Source: Flavobacterium glaciei (GTDB lineage: Bacteria > Bacteroidota > Bacteroidia > Flavobacteriales > Flavobacteriaceae). Taken from it: 64,000 nt of DNA. The notes beneath the pieces are model-generated. The model was not told where the DNA came from. It made no database searches and worked only from the letters and a program-made list of their open reading frames with translations. The stretch is taken from assembly GCF_003350545.1 (NCBI RefSeq), contig NZ_QQBA01000008.1, forward strand, positions 94,191 through 158,190, written 5' to 3'. Below are positions 9,238-18,544 of this stretch, one piece after another. Position 1 is the first letter of the stretch, and every line of letters begins with the position of its first letter. The translations under genes were made by a program, and so were the position numbers.

Positions 9238-11871
9238 ATGACAATTCCTGCACAATTTGACGCTAAAACCATTGAAAATAAGTGGTATGACTACTGGATG
9301 AAAAACAATTATTTTCACTCAGAACCAGACCATAGAACACCATATACCATAGTAATTCCTCCGCCTAATGTTACTGGAGTTTTGCACATGGGACACATGT
9401 TAAATAATACCATTCAGGACGTATTAATTAGGAGAGCTCGTCTTAAAGGATTCAATGCTTGTTGGGTTCCGGGGACAGATCACGCATCGATTGCTACTGA
9501 AGCTAAGGTGGTTGCAAAATTAAAATCCGAAGGGATTAATAAAAATGATTTAACTCGAGAAGAGTTTTTGGCGCATGCTTGGGAATGGACTGACAAATAT
9601 GGCGGTGTTATTTTAGACCAATTAAAAAAACTAGGTGCTTCATGCGATTGGGAACGGACTAAATTTACAATGGATCCTGATATGTCAGCATCAGTAATTC
9701 GATCATTTGTAGATTTATACAACAAAGGTCTGATTTATCGCGGATACCGAATGGTAAACTGGGATCCCGAAGCAAAAACGACTTTATCAGACGAAGAAGT
9801 AATTTATGAAGAACAACAAGGAAAACTATATTTCCTACAATATAAAATCGAAGGAAGTGAAGATTTCCTGACGATTGCAACCACACGTCCGGAAACTATT
9901 TTTGGAGATACAGCAATTTGTATCAATCCGAATGATGAACGGTTTACCCATTTAAAAGGGAAAAAGGCGATTGTGCCAATTTGTGGAAGAGTTATTCCAA
10001 TTATAGAGGACGAATATGTAGATATCGAATTTGGAACAGGATGTTTAAAAGTAACTCCTGCCCACGATATGAATGATAAAGCATTAGGAGAAAAGCACAA
10101 TTTGGAGATTATTGATATTTTCAATGAAGATGCTACTTTAAATAGTTTTGGATTGCACTACCAAGGACAAGATCGTTTTGTGGTTCGCGAGGCAATTGCC
10201 AAAGAATTAGAAACAATTGGTGCTTTAGCTAAAACAGAAACACACTTGAATAAAGTAGGAACTTCTGAAAGAACCAAAGCCGTAATCGAACCTCGTTTGT
10301 CTGACCAATGGTTCCTGAAAATGGAAGATTTGGTAAAACCAGCTATTAAATCCGTTTTGGAAGATGGTGAAATCAAATTGCATCCAGCACGTTTTAATAA
10401 TACATATGCACATTGGTTAAACAACATTCGTGACTGGAATATCTCCCGTCAATTATGGTGGGGACAACAAATTCCTGCGTATTTCTACGGTGATGGAAAA
10501 GAGGATTTTGTCGTTGCAGAAACAATTGAAGAAGCATTGAAATTAGCACAATCTAAAACTTCTAACTTCTCACTTCTCACTTCTGACTTACGTCAGGATG
10601 TTGATGCTTTAGACACTTGGTTTTCTTCTTGGCTGTGGCCAATGTCCGTTTTTGGGGGAATAATGGATCCCGAAAGCGAAGATTTTAAATATTATTATCC
10701 TACTAATGATTTAGTTACTGGTCCAGATATTTTGTTTTTCTGGGTAGCGAGAATGATTATAGCCGGTTATGAATACACAGACAAAAAACCATTCACAAAT
10801 GTATATTTAACTGGTTTAGTGCGAGATAAACAACGTCGAAAAATGTCTAAATCATTAGGAAATTCGCCTGATCCCTTAGATTTAATTGAGAAATTTGGCG
10901 CCGATGGAGTTCGTGTTGGATTGCTTTTGAGTGCTTCTGCAGGAAATGACATTATGTTTGACGAAGAATTGTGTAACCAAGGAAAAGCGTTTACTAATAA
11001 AATTTGGAATGCGTTCAAATTGATAAAAGGTTGGGAAGTTTCTGATGCTATACCACAACCGGAATCATCGAAAGTAGCGATTGAATGGTATGAAGCCAAA
11101 TTGCAACAAACGCTTTTAGAAATCGAAGATAATTTCGAGAAATACAGAATTTCTGATGCATTGATGGCAATTTACAAACTGGTTTGGGACGATTTCTGTT
11201 CTTGGTTCCTCGAAATGATAAAGCCGGCATATCAACAGCCCATTGACAGCGTAACTTTGGCGAAAGCCATAGAAATGCTGGAAAACAATTTGAAATTATT
11301 GCATCCGTTTATGCCGTTTTTGACAGAGGAAATTTGGCAGTATCTTGCTCATAGAACTCCAGAAGAAGCGTTAATCGTATCAACTTGGCCGGAAATGAAA
11401 CCTTTTAATGCGGGTTTAATCGTTGATTTTGAACATACTATTGAAGTGATTTCTGGAATTAGAACGATTCGTAAGGACAAGAATATTCCTTTTAAAGATG
11501 CTATCGAATTGAAAGCAGTAAACAATGATAAAGTTTCTACTTATTTTGATACTGTAATAACTAAATTAGGTAACATTACATCATTACAATATGTTTCAGA
11601 TAAAGTAGAAGGAGCATTATCTTTTCGTGTTAAGTCGAATGAATATTTTATTCCTATTACCGGAAATATCAATGTTGAAGAGGAAATAGCAAAACTGACT
11701 GCTGAGTTAGTTTATACACAAGGCTTCTTGAAATCAGTTCAAAATAAACTGGCAAATGAAAAATTTGTGGCAGGTGCGCCAGAGAAAGTTTTGGCAAACG
11801 AAAGACAAAAAGAAACCGATGCTTTATCTAAAATTGAGACTATCCAACATAGTTTAGCTGGATTAAAGTAA
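9238..11871 (+). CDS. valS: Valyl-tRNA synthetase
   Basis: An 877-residue class I synthetase that charges tRNA-Val and edits threonyl-tRNA. Seen in order: the HIGH motif (PPPNVTGVLHMGHMLNN, about residues 39-55), the CP1 editing domain (TTRPETIFGDTAI and PAHDMND), the catalytic WFSSWLWP region, KMSKSLGNSPDPL, the helical anticodon domain and a C-terminal coiled coil (EEEIAKLTAELVYTQGFLKS). The ATG at 9238 was preferred over a TTG three codons upstream. Around residues 438-451 there is a low-complexity insertion, encoded by 10551-10590, made of repeated CTTCTCA/CTTCTGA words. It keeps the frame and lies just before DVDALDTWFSS. Confidence 0.97.
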   Translation: MTIPAQFDAKTIENKWYDYWMKNNYFHSEPDHRTPYTIVIPPPNVTGVLHMGHMLNNTIQDVLIRRARLKGFNACWVPGTDHASIATEAKVVAKLKSEGINKNDLTREEFLAHAWEWTDKYGGVILDQLKKLGASCDWERTKFTMDPDMSASVIRSFVDLYNKGLIYRGYRMVNWDPEAKTTLSDEEVIYEEQQGKLYFLQYKIEGSEDFLTIATTRPETIFGDTAICINPNDERFTHLKGKKAIVPICGRVIPIIEDEYVDIEFGTGCLKVTPAHDMNDKALGEKHNLEIIDIFNEDATLNSFGLHYQGQDRFVVREAIAKELETIGALAKTETHLNKVGTSERTKAVIEPRLSDQWFLKMEDLVKPAIKSVLEDGEIKLHPARFNNTYAHWLNNIRDWNISRQLWWGQQIPAYFYGDGKEDFVVAETIEEALKLAQSKTSNFSLLTSDLRQDVDALDTWFSSWLWPMSVFGGIMDPESEDFKYYYPTNDLVTGPDILFFWVARMIIAGYEYTDKKPFTNVYLTGLVRDKQRRKMSKSLGNSPDPLDLIEKFGADGVRVGLLLSASAGNDIMFDEELCNQGKAFTNKIWNAFKLIKGWEVSDAIPQPESSKVAIEWYEAKLQQTLLEIEDNFEKYRISDALMAIYKLVWDDFCSWFLEMIKPAYQQPIDSVTLAKAIEMLENNLKLLHPFMPFLTEEIWQYLAHRTPEEALIVSTWPEMKPFNAGLIVDFEHTIEVISGIRTIRKDKNIPFKDAIELKAVNNDKVSTYFDTVITKLGNITSLQYVSDKVEGALSFRVKSNEYFIPITGNINVEEEIAKLTAELVYTQGFLKSVQNKLANEKFVAGAPEKVLANERQKETDALSKIETIQHSLAGLK

Positions 11872-11894
11872 AATTTAATAGATTATAAAAAAAG

Positions 11895-11934
11895 AATCCC
11901 AATCCTGAAAATTATCAGTATTGGGATTTTTTAT
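11895..11934. terminator. Terminator hairpin
   Basis: AATCCCAAT(C)CTGA pairs with TCAGTATTGGGATT, followed by a T run, between the convergent valS and PepSY genes. Confidence 0.78.
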
Positions 11935-11950
11935 GTTTATATATTTAATT

Positions 11951-12499
11951 TTAAGCTAATAAGAATAGGAAAATTAATGGAAAAATTATTCCTGCTACTG
12001 CCAGTTTCCAACCTCTGTTTTTCCAACTGAATTTACCACCTTTAATCATTACAGTTCCAGTTAATGCAATGATAATTAGACTTAAAGCAAAAATATCAGA
12101 ATAATAAATCCAAAAATTAGAAGTGTTTTTATGTAGACTCATAGACTGGCTTATAATTGGAGTTTTTACGAACTTGACAATTTCACCTTTACCGGTTTTC
12201 ATGTCAATTTCAATATCGTGTTTTTCAAAAGAAATTTTAAAAACACCCTTCTTTATATTATGACGCCTGAATTTATCTTTGACGCCCAGTTTTTTACCCA
12301 AATCTTCTGCGAATTTATCGTTTATTTTACTTTCTTCGGGTAATTTTATATTTATGATTTTTGTTTCTGTAGTATATTTTTCAGGATGCCAAGAATCTCT
12401 GTGGTTCATCATAAGTCCAGAGATTGCAAACGAAATAATGAGTCCAATATAGAAGTAGCCTAAATCCCTGTGTAAATTTCTGAAGTTTTTCTTTTTCAT
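11951..12499 (-). CDS. PepSY-associated transmembrane protein
   Basis: A 182-residue inner-membrane protein. It begins with RNLHRDLGYFYIGLIISFAISGLMMNHRD, a PepSY-associated first helix with the conserved HRD, then a soluble PepSY-like loop (residues about 45-115), two further helices (WIYYSDIFALSLIIIALTG and the C-terminal LAVAGIIFPLIFLFLLA) and the conserved SLHKNTS. Proteins of this type sit beside siderophore receptors and have been proposed to help reduce or release iron. It lies 59 bases downstream of a TonB receptor on the same strand, so joint transcription and a role in iron uptake are likely; the exact role is inferred. Confidence 0.85.
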   Translation of the reverse strand: MKKKNFRNLHRDLGYFYIGLIISFAISGLMMNHRDSWHPEKYTTETKIINIKLPEESKINDKFAEDLGKKLGVKDKFRRHNIKKGVFKISFEKHDIEIDMKTGKGEIVKFVKTPIISQSMSLHKNTSNFWIYYSDIFALSLIIIALTGTVMIKGGKFSWKNRGWKLAVAGIIFPLIFLFLLA

Positions 12500-12558
12500 T
12501 TGATTGTGTTTTGTGAAATGTATTATGCGTAAGAATAATTATCCGTAAAAAGGTTTAA

Positions 12559-14811
12559 TTAAAATTTGTATTTCAAGTTTGTCATTACCTGACGAGGAGC
12601 AATTGGATTTACACTGTAATTTTCGTGTACCGTGTAATTTAATTCATTTGTAACATTAGATAATTTACATAGAATAGAGAATTTCTTCCATTCATATCCT
12701 AAAGAAACATCAATTGTAGTATATCCATCTATAGGAATTTCTCTATCCCAAATACCGTTAGGTCTTGTAGAATCATTTTGATTATTCCAACCCCCAACGC
12801 GTTTTCCAATGTAATTCCCTATGGCTCCAAGTGACATTCCTTTTAATATTCCTTCTTGTAAAGTGTAAAAAAAACTCAAGTTAGCTGTATTAGCGGGTGT
12901 TCTAGCTAATCGGGCTCCTACTATCGGGCTCCCGTTTAATCCTGAAGTTTTCTCATATCGCATGTCGTTATAGCTATAGCCGGCATTGATTCCTAATCCA
13001 GCTACAGGTCTAGCTGTAATATCTATTTCGATTCCTTTGCTTTTCGTTTCACCGCTTAACTCTCTTAAATTTGGATCTATCGGATTGATATTTAAGGAGC
13101 CGTCAGCTTTGTAAATAGCCGTTTGAACTAAGTTACTGTTTGTAATTTGGTAAACAGTTACATTAGTACTTAAGGCGCCTTTCCAAAAATCTTTTTTGAT
13201 TCCTGCTTCGTATTGGTCTATAATTGATGGTTCTAAGGGTATTAAATCTACTGTTGTTCCTGTATTTGGGGTAAACGAGTTCGAGTAACTAGCGAACAAT
13301 GATATGTCTTTTGTTGGTTGATACACTAATCCAATTTTTGGAGAAAAAGCAATGTCTAAACGTTTGGCGCCTTCGGTAATAGTAACTGGATTTTTAGTCA
13401 AGTTATGCGTATCCGCTTGTGATTCTTTCCAAGACCAACGCAGCCCTGCTAAAAGTTTGATTTTTTCAGTAAATGAAATTAAATCTTGTGCGTAGATTCC
13501 AAAACGTTGTGTGTCCGTGTAAACAATCTGGGTAGCTCTCGAGTTTGGTATAGCTGCCGCTGGTGCGCTTGGATTGTAGGTAAATAAATTTATAGTGTCA
13601 TAAGTAGTGATTACTTTATTATTTGCATCATAAAAAGCGAAGGTGTTAGCTGTTGCTAAAGAGTTTTCATAATCTACTCCAGTAAATATTTGGTGTTTAA
13701 TATTACCAATCGCAAAAATTCCTTGTAAACTCAATTGGTCACCAAAAATTTGTTCTGAGTTTTTATTCTGAACTAATCCTCTATTCCAGTCACCAGGAGT
13801 TGCATAAGTATCTAGATTTGATAATTGAGCAGTTGATTTAGAACTTCTATCATAATTTTGAAACGAGGTGTTAAAATTTAATTTCCAGTTTTCATTAAAA
13901 CTATGGTTTAATAATACGGATGCACTAGCAGATTTTGTATTTCCAGTAGACCAAAGTGCACCATAAAAGCTGTTTCGAGGCAAATCTAAAATAGTTTTAC
14001 CTATAATTCCTGTTCCAAAATCAGGTGTCCAATCGGCACTTAAATAATCACCTTGAACCGTAATTTGAGTTTTATCGCTTACGTTAAATAGGAATGATGG
14101 ATTTGCATAAACACGCTCGTTTTTTACAACATCTCTAAAACTTTCAGCGTTTTCATAAGAACCTGTAAAACGGTAGGCGATATGTTTATTTAAAGGGCCA
14201 TAAAAATCAACTGAAGGTTTGTAGTAGGCATAACTTCCGGCTTGCATGGTGATTTCGCCACCGCTTTTGAAAGAAGGTGTTTTAGTCACTAGGTTTAAAA
14301 TTCCACCGGGAGCAACATTTCCATATAGCAAGGCAGAACCACCCTTTAAGAATTCTACTTTTTCTAAACCTGAAACTTCTGGGATAGATCCTGCATTATA
14401 ACGGAAACCATTTTTCAGCATATTATTGGCTGACATATCGTATCCTCTAGAGAAAAATGATTCCTGAGCACCACCGCGAGCTGAACCAACATAGACACCA
14501 TTGGCATTTTTGATTACTTCACTAAGACGAATCGCTTGTTGTTGCCCAATAATTTCAGCCCCAATAACTTGTAAGCTTTGTGGTGTATCCATAGGTTTTA
14601 AGCCTGACCTTAATGCATAAACTGGTTTTTTTTCTTTGTTGGCTGTAATAACAACTTCTTTAAGAACTCCACCTTTTTTGTTCTTTACAGTGTCCATTAT
14701 TGTTCCAAAAGGGTCTGCAAAATTTGTATCTTCAGTTGTATGTACTGATTCTTGTGCAAAACAAGTCAAACTAAATAAAAATGTTAATGTGGGAAGGAAA
14801 ATATATTTCAT
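12559..14811 (-). CDS. TonB-dependent siderophore-type outer-membrane receptor
   Basis: A 750-residue receptor with a signal peptide (MKYIFLPTLTFLFSLTCFAQ), a plug domain from about residue 50 (LKEVVITANKEKKPVYALRS, MDTPQSLQVIGAEII, GVYVGSARGGAQESFFSRGY, VEFLKGGSALLYGNVAPGGI) and a long C-terminal beta-barrel ending in Phe. The DTPQS and LYGNVAPGG patterns are typical of ferric-siderophore receptors (FhuA/FoxA group). The N-terminal carboxypeptidase-regulatory-like domain common in SusC proteins is absent. The downstream PepSY membrane protein supports iron uptake. The ligand is not known. A near-consensus promoter lies upstream; no Fur box was identified with confidence. Confidence 0.94.
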   Translation of the reverse strand: MKYIFLPTLTFLFSLTCFAQESVHTTEDTNFADPFGTIMDTVKNKKGGVLKEVVITANKEKKPVYALRSGLKPMDTPQSLQVIGAEIIGQQQAIRLSEVIKNANGVYVGSARGGAQESFFSRGYDMSANNMLKNGFRYNAGSIPEVSGLEKVEFLKGGSALLYGNVAPGGILNLVTKTPSFKSGGEITMQAGSYAYYKPSVDFYGPLNKHIAYRFTGSYENAESFRDVVKNERVYANPSFLFNVSDKTQITVQGDYLSADWTPDFGTGIIGKTILDLPRNSFYGALWSTGNTKSASASVLLNHSFNENWKLNFNTSFQNYDRSSKSTAQLSNLDTYATPGDWNRGLVQNKNSEQIFGDQLSLQGIFAIGNIKHQIFTGVDYENSLATANTFAFYDANNKVITTYDTINLFTYNPSAPAAAIPNSRATQIVYTDTQRFGIYAQDLISFTEKIKLLAGLRWSWKESQADTHNLTKNPVTITEGAKRLDIAFSPKIGLVYQPTKDISLFASYSNSFTPNTGTTVDLIPLEPSIIDQYEAGIKKDFWKGALSTNVTVYQITNSNLVQTAIYKADGSLNINPIDPNLRELSGETKSKGIEIDITARPVAGLGINAGYSYNDMRYEKTSGLNGSPIVGARLARTPANTANLSFFYTLQEGILKGMSLGAIGNYIGKRVGGWNNQNDSTRPNGIWDREIPIDGYTTIDVSLGYEWKKFSILCKLSNVTNELNYTVHENYSVNPIAPRQVMTNLKYKF

Positions 14812-14845
14812 GTTTGTTTATTTGGAATAATTAAAAATAACGATG

Positions 14846-14876
14846 CAAATATATAATCTGATTTCGGTTTAACAAA
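14846..14876 (-). promoter_or_regulatory. Bacteroidota-type promoter for the TonB receptor
   Basis: Reading the minus strand, TTTG (14876-14873), a 19-base spacer, then TATATTTG (14853-14846). Both boxes and the spacing match the Flavobacterium consensus (TTTG, about 19, TAnnTTTG). The leader to the ATG would be about 28 bases. Confidence 0.75.
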
Positions 14877-14954
14877 ACTTATTTAGATTAAATATAAATA
14901 GTGTTTTAAGAATATTTTTTATACTATTAGAAAACAGTGTTTTAAAGGCATAAA

Positions 14955-14983
14955 AAAACCTTGCTGTTTACGAGCAAGGTTTT
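14955..14983. terminator. Terminator hairpin
   Basis: AAAACCTTGCT pairs with AGCAAGGTTTT around GTTTACG. It follows the 15009-15488 gene on the minus strand. Confidence 0.85.
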
Positions 14984-15008
14984 GATTTAAGTATAAAAGA
15001 TTGAAGTT

Positions 15009-15488
15009 TTATTTGATTTTTTTCATCGAAAACTGTTCGGAGCTAGGTTTTCCTTGTTGGATTCCCGAAATTTTTGCCACTATATTGTCTGTAGTAACCT
15101 GCGTGTAACTTATTTTTTGAGGATAATCGTGTTTGGCATTTTCAAAAACCATTTGCTTTTCTGTTGAAGTTGTCATTTTGAAATCGACCGGTTTGTCATT
15201 ATTTTGTCCTTTAACGGCAGCGGTATAAGTCAACTCTTCCCCTTTTTGTTGCAAAGTTATAGTTTCAAAATGTAGCGTGTCTTTTTCTTTGATGAAGTAC
15301 GATTGCGCTTGAAAGGTACTGTCGTTTACTTTTTTCCAAGTTTCGGTAAGGTTTCCCTCTACTGATTTGCTTTCCCAATTTCCCAAAAGCCAATTTGCAG
15401 CTTTTATTTTTTCTTTTTCATTTGCACCCGAATCTTTACAAGAAACCAAAGCAAGCAAAATTATTACAAGAGTCATTTTCTGGAACAT
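15009..15488 (-). CDS. DUF6265-like lipoprotein
   Basis: A 159-residue lipoprotein: a hydrophobic signal ending in the lipobox LVSC, then a short linker and a single small domain. NWLLGNWESKSVEGNLTETW, a following FETITLQQKGEELTYTA strand and MVFENAKHDYPQKISY resemble the DUF6265 family (small calycin-like beta-barrels of unknown role). It has its own terminator and is not obviously in an operon. Localisation in an envelope membrane is inferred from the lipobox; no function can be assigned. Confidence 0.8.
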   Translation of the reverse strand: MFQKMTLVIILLALVSCKDSGANEKEKIKAANWLLGNWESKSVEGNLTETWKKVNDSTFQAQSYFIKEKDTLHFETITLQQKGEELTYTAAVKGQNNDKPVDFKMTTSTEKQMVFENAKHDYPQKISYTQVTTDNIVAKISGIQQGKPSSEQFSMKKIK

Positions 15489-15638
15489 ATCTTTAGATTT
15501 TAAATGATTATTTTCTTTAAGCTAAGTTAACAATAATTAGAATAGTGTTCTTTTTTTAGTTTTTAAATTTTCAAAAAAGACCAGAGTTTTGAATACTTTT
15601 TCAAATTAATATTTCAAATGCAACCGTTAAAAAAACTT

Positions 15639-15704
15639 AACCATATAAGTCATATAAGCGATTGTTTAGCAGCTAACATAAATATTCTTATATGACTTAT
15701 ATGG
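15639..15704. repeat. Inverted repeat with doubled-word arms
   Basis: CCATATAAGTCATATAAG (15641-15658) is the exact reverse complement of CTTATATGACTTATATGG (15687-15704), separated by 28 bases. Each arm is a doubled word (CTTATATGA then CTTATATGG). It lies just downstream of topB and could work as a terminator, but the same doubled-word design appears at two other loci in this window. Confidence 0.85.
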
Positions 15705-15711
15705 GGAAAAA

Positions 15712-18018
15712 TTAAACACTGGCTTTTAAAATAGTATAAACTAATTCCTTCGTAGGTTTTTGATCTTTTAGTTTCAATCGGACAGTGTCAAAAGTGACTT
15801 TGAAATAACATCCCAATTTATAGTGACTGCAACCATAGGCTGTTTTTCCTTTTAGAATCGTTCCTTTCTGGCATTTCGGACAGGTTAATTCGTCTGGCAC
15901 GGTTTTCGCCAAAGTTTTCTTAGGTTCTAATACGAGTTGGAAATTTTCGTCAAAGCGAAGTAAACCCTCCACAGTGTCGGCATTGGTTTTGAAATCTTTT
16001 AAGTTTACGGTAGAGCCTTTTTGTAGCATTCGCAAGTATTGATTCTCTGATATTTTTTTCTCTGCAAAAGTGTAAGGCAATAAGAAGGTGCAACCCGCTT
16101 TATAATCAGAACAGCCATACGAAGTTTTCCCTTTGATAAGTGTTCCTTTTTTACATTTTGGACAGGCTTCCGCCAAAATTCCGGCTGCTTTCTTTTTCTC
16201 GACTTTTACCACTTCTTTTTGAACGCTTCCCGCATGCGAAATATTGGCGCGTCTGGTTTCGCTGCGTACTTCATTAACTAAAGTTTCGACCATGTTTTTC
16301 ATGTTCTTGATGAAAGAACCTGCGGTAAAAGTTCCTTTTTCGATATCTTTCAACTGCTTTTCCCATGAACCCGTCAGTTCAGCTGACTTTACCAGTTCAT
16401 TTTGAATGGTATCAATCAGTTGAATCCCCGTAGGTGTTGGCAAAACCTGTTTTTTGTTTCTTACTATGTACTGGCGTCTAAAAAGCGTTTCTATGATATT
16501 GGCTCGCGTTGACGGGCGACCAATACCGTTTTCTTTCATCAATTCCCTTAAATCTTCATCATCCACTTGTTTTCCGGCGGTTTCCATGGCGCGCAACAAG
16601 GTAGCTTCGGTAAATTGATTGGGTGGTTTAGTTTCTTTTTCTAAAAACGAAGGTAGGTGAGGACCTTTTTCGCCCACAACAAAACTAGGTAAGATATCGG
16701 CTTCTTTTTCTTTGGCGTTTGTGCTGAGCGCAGTCGAAGCATCAAAAACGATACGAAATCCCTTTTTCAAGATTTCTTTTCCGGAAGTTTTAAATAAAAC
16801 ATCGGCAGCTTTTCCGACTACGGTAGTATTGGCAACCAAACAATCGTCATAAAACACGGCAATAAAACGTTTGGTAATGATATCATAAACCTGTTGCTGA
16901 TTGTACTGCAAATTATTTTGTACGCCCGTTGGAATAATGGCGTGGTGATCCGTTACTTTTTTATCGTTGAAAACCTTGGGCGATTTTTTTATCTTTTTTT
17001 CCAAAAGCGGCTGCGTCAACGCAGTATAATTAGTCAGGTTTTTCAGAATCCCAGGTACTTTTGGATATACATCATTTGGTAAAAATGTGGTATCGACTCT
17101 AGGATAGGTAACTACTTTTTGCTCGTACAAAGTCTGCACAATTTTAAGCGTTTCGTCTGCCGTAAAACCAAATTTGGTATTGCAAAACACTTGTAAACCT
17201 GTTAAATCAAATAGTTTTGGTGCAAACTCATTACCGTTCTTTTTTTCGACAGAAACAATTTCGAACTCACTTTCCTTGACTTTATTGGCGAGTAATTCAC
17301 CATCTTCTTTTTTCAAAAAACGACCTTCCTCATAACTGAAAAGTGTTTCTCTGTACAAGGTTTGTAATTCCCAATACGGTTGCGGTTTGAAATTTTCAAT
17401 TTCTTTGAATCGGTCCACGACCATTGCCAATGTTGGGGTTTGCACCCTTCCAATAGACAAAACTTGTTTGTAGCCACCGTGTTTTACGGTGTACAATCGC
17501 GTGGCATTCATACCCAGTAACCAGTCGCCTATGGCTCTGGAAAATCCCGCATAGTATAAATTATCGTAGTTGGCGGATGGTTTTAAGTTTTGGAAACCTT
17601 CTTTGATGGCTTCGGTTGTCAGGGACGAAATCCACAAGCGCTGTACTTCGCCTTTGTATTGTGCTTCATTCATTACCCAGCGCTGAATGAGTTCTCCTTC
17701 TTGCCCGGCATCCCCGCAGTTGATGACCAAATCAGCTTTGTCGAACAAACTTTTTATGATTCTGAATTGCTTTTGAATCCCCGAATTCTCCACCACTTTC
17801 GTCTCAAATTTGTCGGGAAGCATCGGTAAGTTGTTGAGGTCCCAGCTTTTCCAGTGCGGTTTGTAATCGTTTGGTTCTTTCAAGGTACATAAATGACCAA
17901 AAGTGTATGTGACCTGATAACCGTTGCCTTCATAATAGCCATCGTGCTTGGTATTGGCTCCCAAAACGGATGCGATTTCTCTTGCTACACTTGGTTTTTC
18001 GGCAATACAGACCTTCAT
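15712..18018 (-). CDS. topB: DNA topoisomerase III
   Basis: A 768-residue type IA topoisomerase that relaxes or decatenates DNA through a single-strand break. The TOPRIM domain is at the N-terminus (Glu7 in CIAEKPS; DAGQEGE at 103-109). The catalytic tyrosine is Tyr305 in VVTYPRVDT, and GIGRPSTRANIIETLFRR follows in the C-terminal half of the core. The tail has two related zinc-ribbon-like modules, each CPKCxKGT-(I/L)-KGKT-x-YGCS-YK-GC, separated by about 60 residues. This architecture is shared with TopB/TraE proteins on conjugative elements, but no conjugation genes are visible nearby, so a chromosomal housekeeping role is the simpler reading. Confidence 0.95.
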   Translation of the reverse strand: MKVCIAEKPSVAREIASVLGANTKHDGYYEGNGYQVTYTFGHLCTLKEPNDYKPHWKSWDLNNLPMLPDKFETKVVENSGIQKQFRIIKSLFDKADLVINCGDAGQEGELIQRWVMNEAQYKGEVQRLWISSLTTEAIKEGFQNLKPSANYDNLYYAGFSRAIGDWLLGMNATRLYTVKHGGYKQVLSIGRVQTPTLAMVVDRFKEIENFKPQPYWELQTLYRETLFSYEEGRFLKKEDGELLANKVKESEFEIVSVEKKNGNEFAPKLFDLTGLQVFCNTKFGFTADETLKIVQTLYEQKVVTYPRVDTTFLPNDVYPKVPGILKNLTNYTALTQPLLEKKIKKSPKVFNDKKVTDHHAIIPTGVQNNLQYNQQQVYDIITKRFIAVFYDDCLVANTTVVGKAADVLFKTSGKEILKKGFRIVFDASTALSTNAKEKEADILPSFVVGEKGPHLPSFLEKETKPPNQFTEATLLRAMETAGKQVDDEDLRELMKENGIGRPSTRANIIETLFRRQYIVRNKKQVLPTPTGIQLIDTIQNELVKSAELTGSWEKQLKDIEKGTFTAGSFIKNMKNMVETLVNEVRSETRRANISHAGSVQKEVVKVEKKKAAGILAEACPKCKKGTLIKGKTSYGCSDYKAGCTFLLPYTFAEKKISENQYLRMLQKGSTVNLKDFKTNADTVEGLLRFDENFQLVLEPKKTLAKTVPDELTCPKCQKGTILKGKTAYGCSHYKLGCYFKVTFDTVRLKLKDQKPTKELVYTILKASV

Positions 18019-18116
18019 TTTTCCCTATTGATTTAAGGGTGCAAATTAGGAATTTAGAAATTGGTATTAAAAATAAATCTATAGGAGTTTTGAACGGCTT
18101 GGGTGTACTATTTTTT

Positions 18117-18211
18117 AGGAGCAGAACAATTTTTTTTTTCAGTAACGAATCGTCCTGCTGTCCGCTGTATCTCTGCGCTACGCTTCGAGGATGCCGCTTC
18201 CATCAGGGCTA
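18117..18211 (+). repeat. AGGAGC...GGGCTA dispersed repeat, copy 1
   Basis: This copy begins AGGAGC, contains CCTGCTGTCCGCTGTATC and ends GCTTCCATCAGGGCTA. Related copies are at 23047-23136 (minus), 35138-35254 and 47508-47651. It occupies the otherwise gene-free 18019-18397 interval between topB and the zeta locus, in which nothing else was recognised. Confidence 0.75.
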
Positions 18212-18397
18212 TTGATTTCTTTTTGTTTTCAAAAAAAAGTAAATAGATAAAAGATTGGAAACAGATTTTATCACACATACTATGAAAAAAAAATGGCTCA
18301 ACTTTAATAAAAAAGTCAAACCTTTATTTTTTATTATTAGATTATTTTTGAATCGTATTTCTTATAAAAGTAACCTTAAATATAGGGTAAGAATTAG

Positions 18398-18544
18398 TTA
18401 TAGTTTTATTTTTACAATCTTATTATCTTGAATAATAACAAGTTCGCTTTTACGTTCTTTTTTGAAATCAAGCATTTTCTCATATGCTTTTTCAAGTCCT
18501 TTTATGATTTTATTTCTGCGCTCTATTTTTGATTCAGTTGTCAT
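18398..18544 (-). CDS. Small 48-residue protein overlapping the zeta-type kinase gene
   Basis: The ATG overlaps the TGA of the upstream zeta-type gene (ATGA, 4-base overlap), a classic sign of translational coupling. The 48-residue product starts MTTESKIERRNKIIKGLEKA, is strongly charged and probably helical, then ends with a short beta-like tail (SELVIIQDNKIVKIKL). It is short enough to be missed by callers with a length cut-off. Position and charge suggest a partner or antitoxin of the kinase, although in known epsilon/zeta and PezAT pairs the antitoxin gene is upstream; that role is inferred. Confidence 0.72.
   Translation of the reverse strand: MTTESKIERRNKIIKGLEKAYEKMLDFKKERKSELVIIQDNKIVKIKL

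Noticed and set aside
12499..12559. Fur box upstream of the PepSY/TonB pair
   Set aside because: No convincing 19-bp palindrome was found by eye; only the promoter is supported.
15712..18018. Topoisomerase III as evidence of an integrative conjugative element
   Set aside because: No relaxase, Tra or integrase genes lie nearby; flanking genes look chromosomal.
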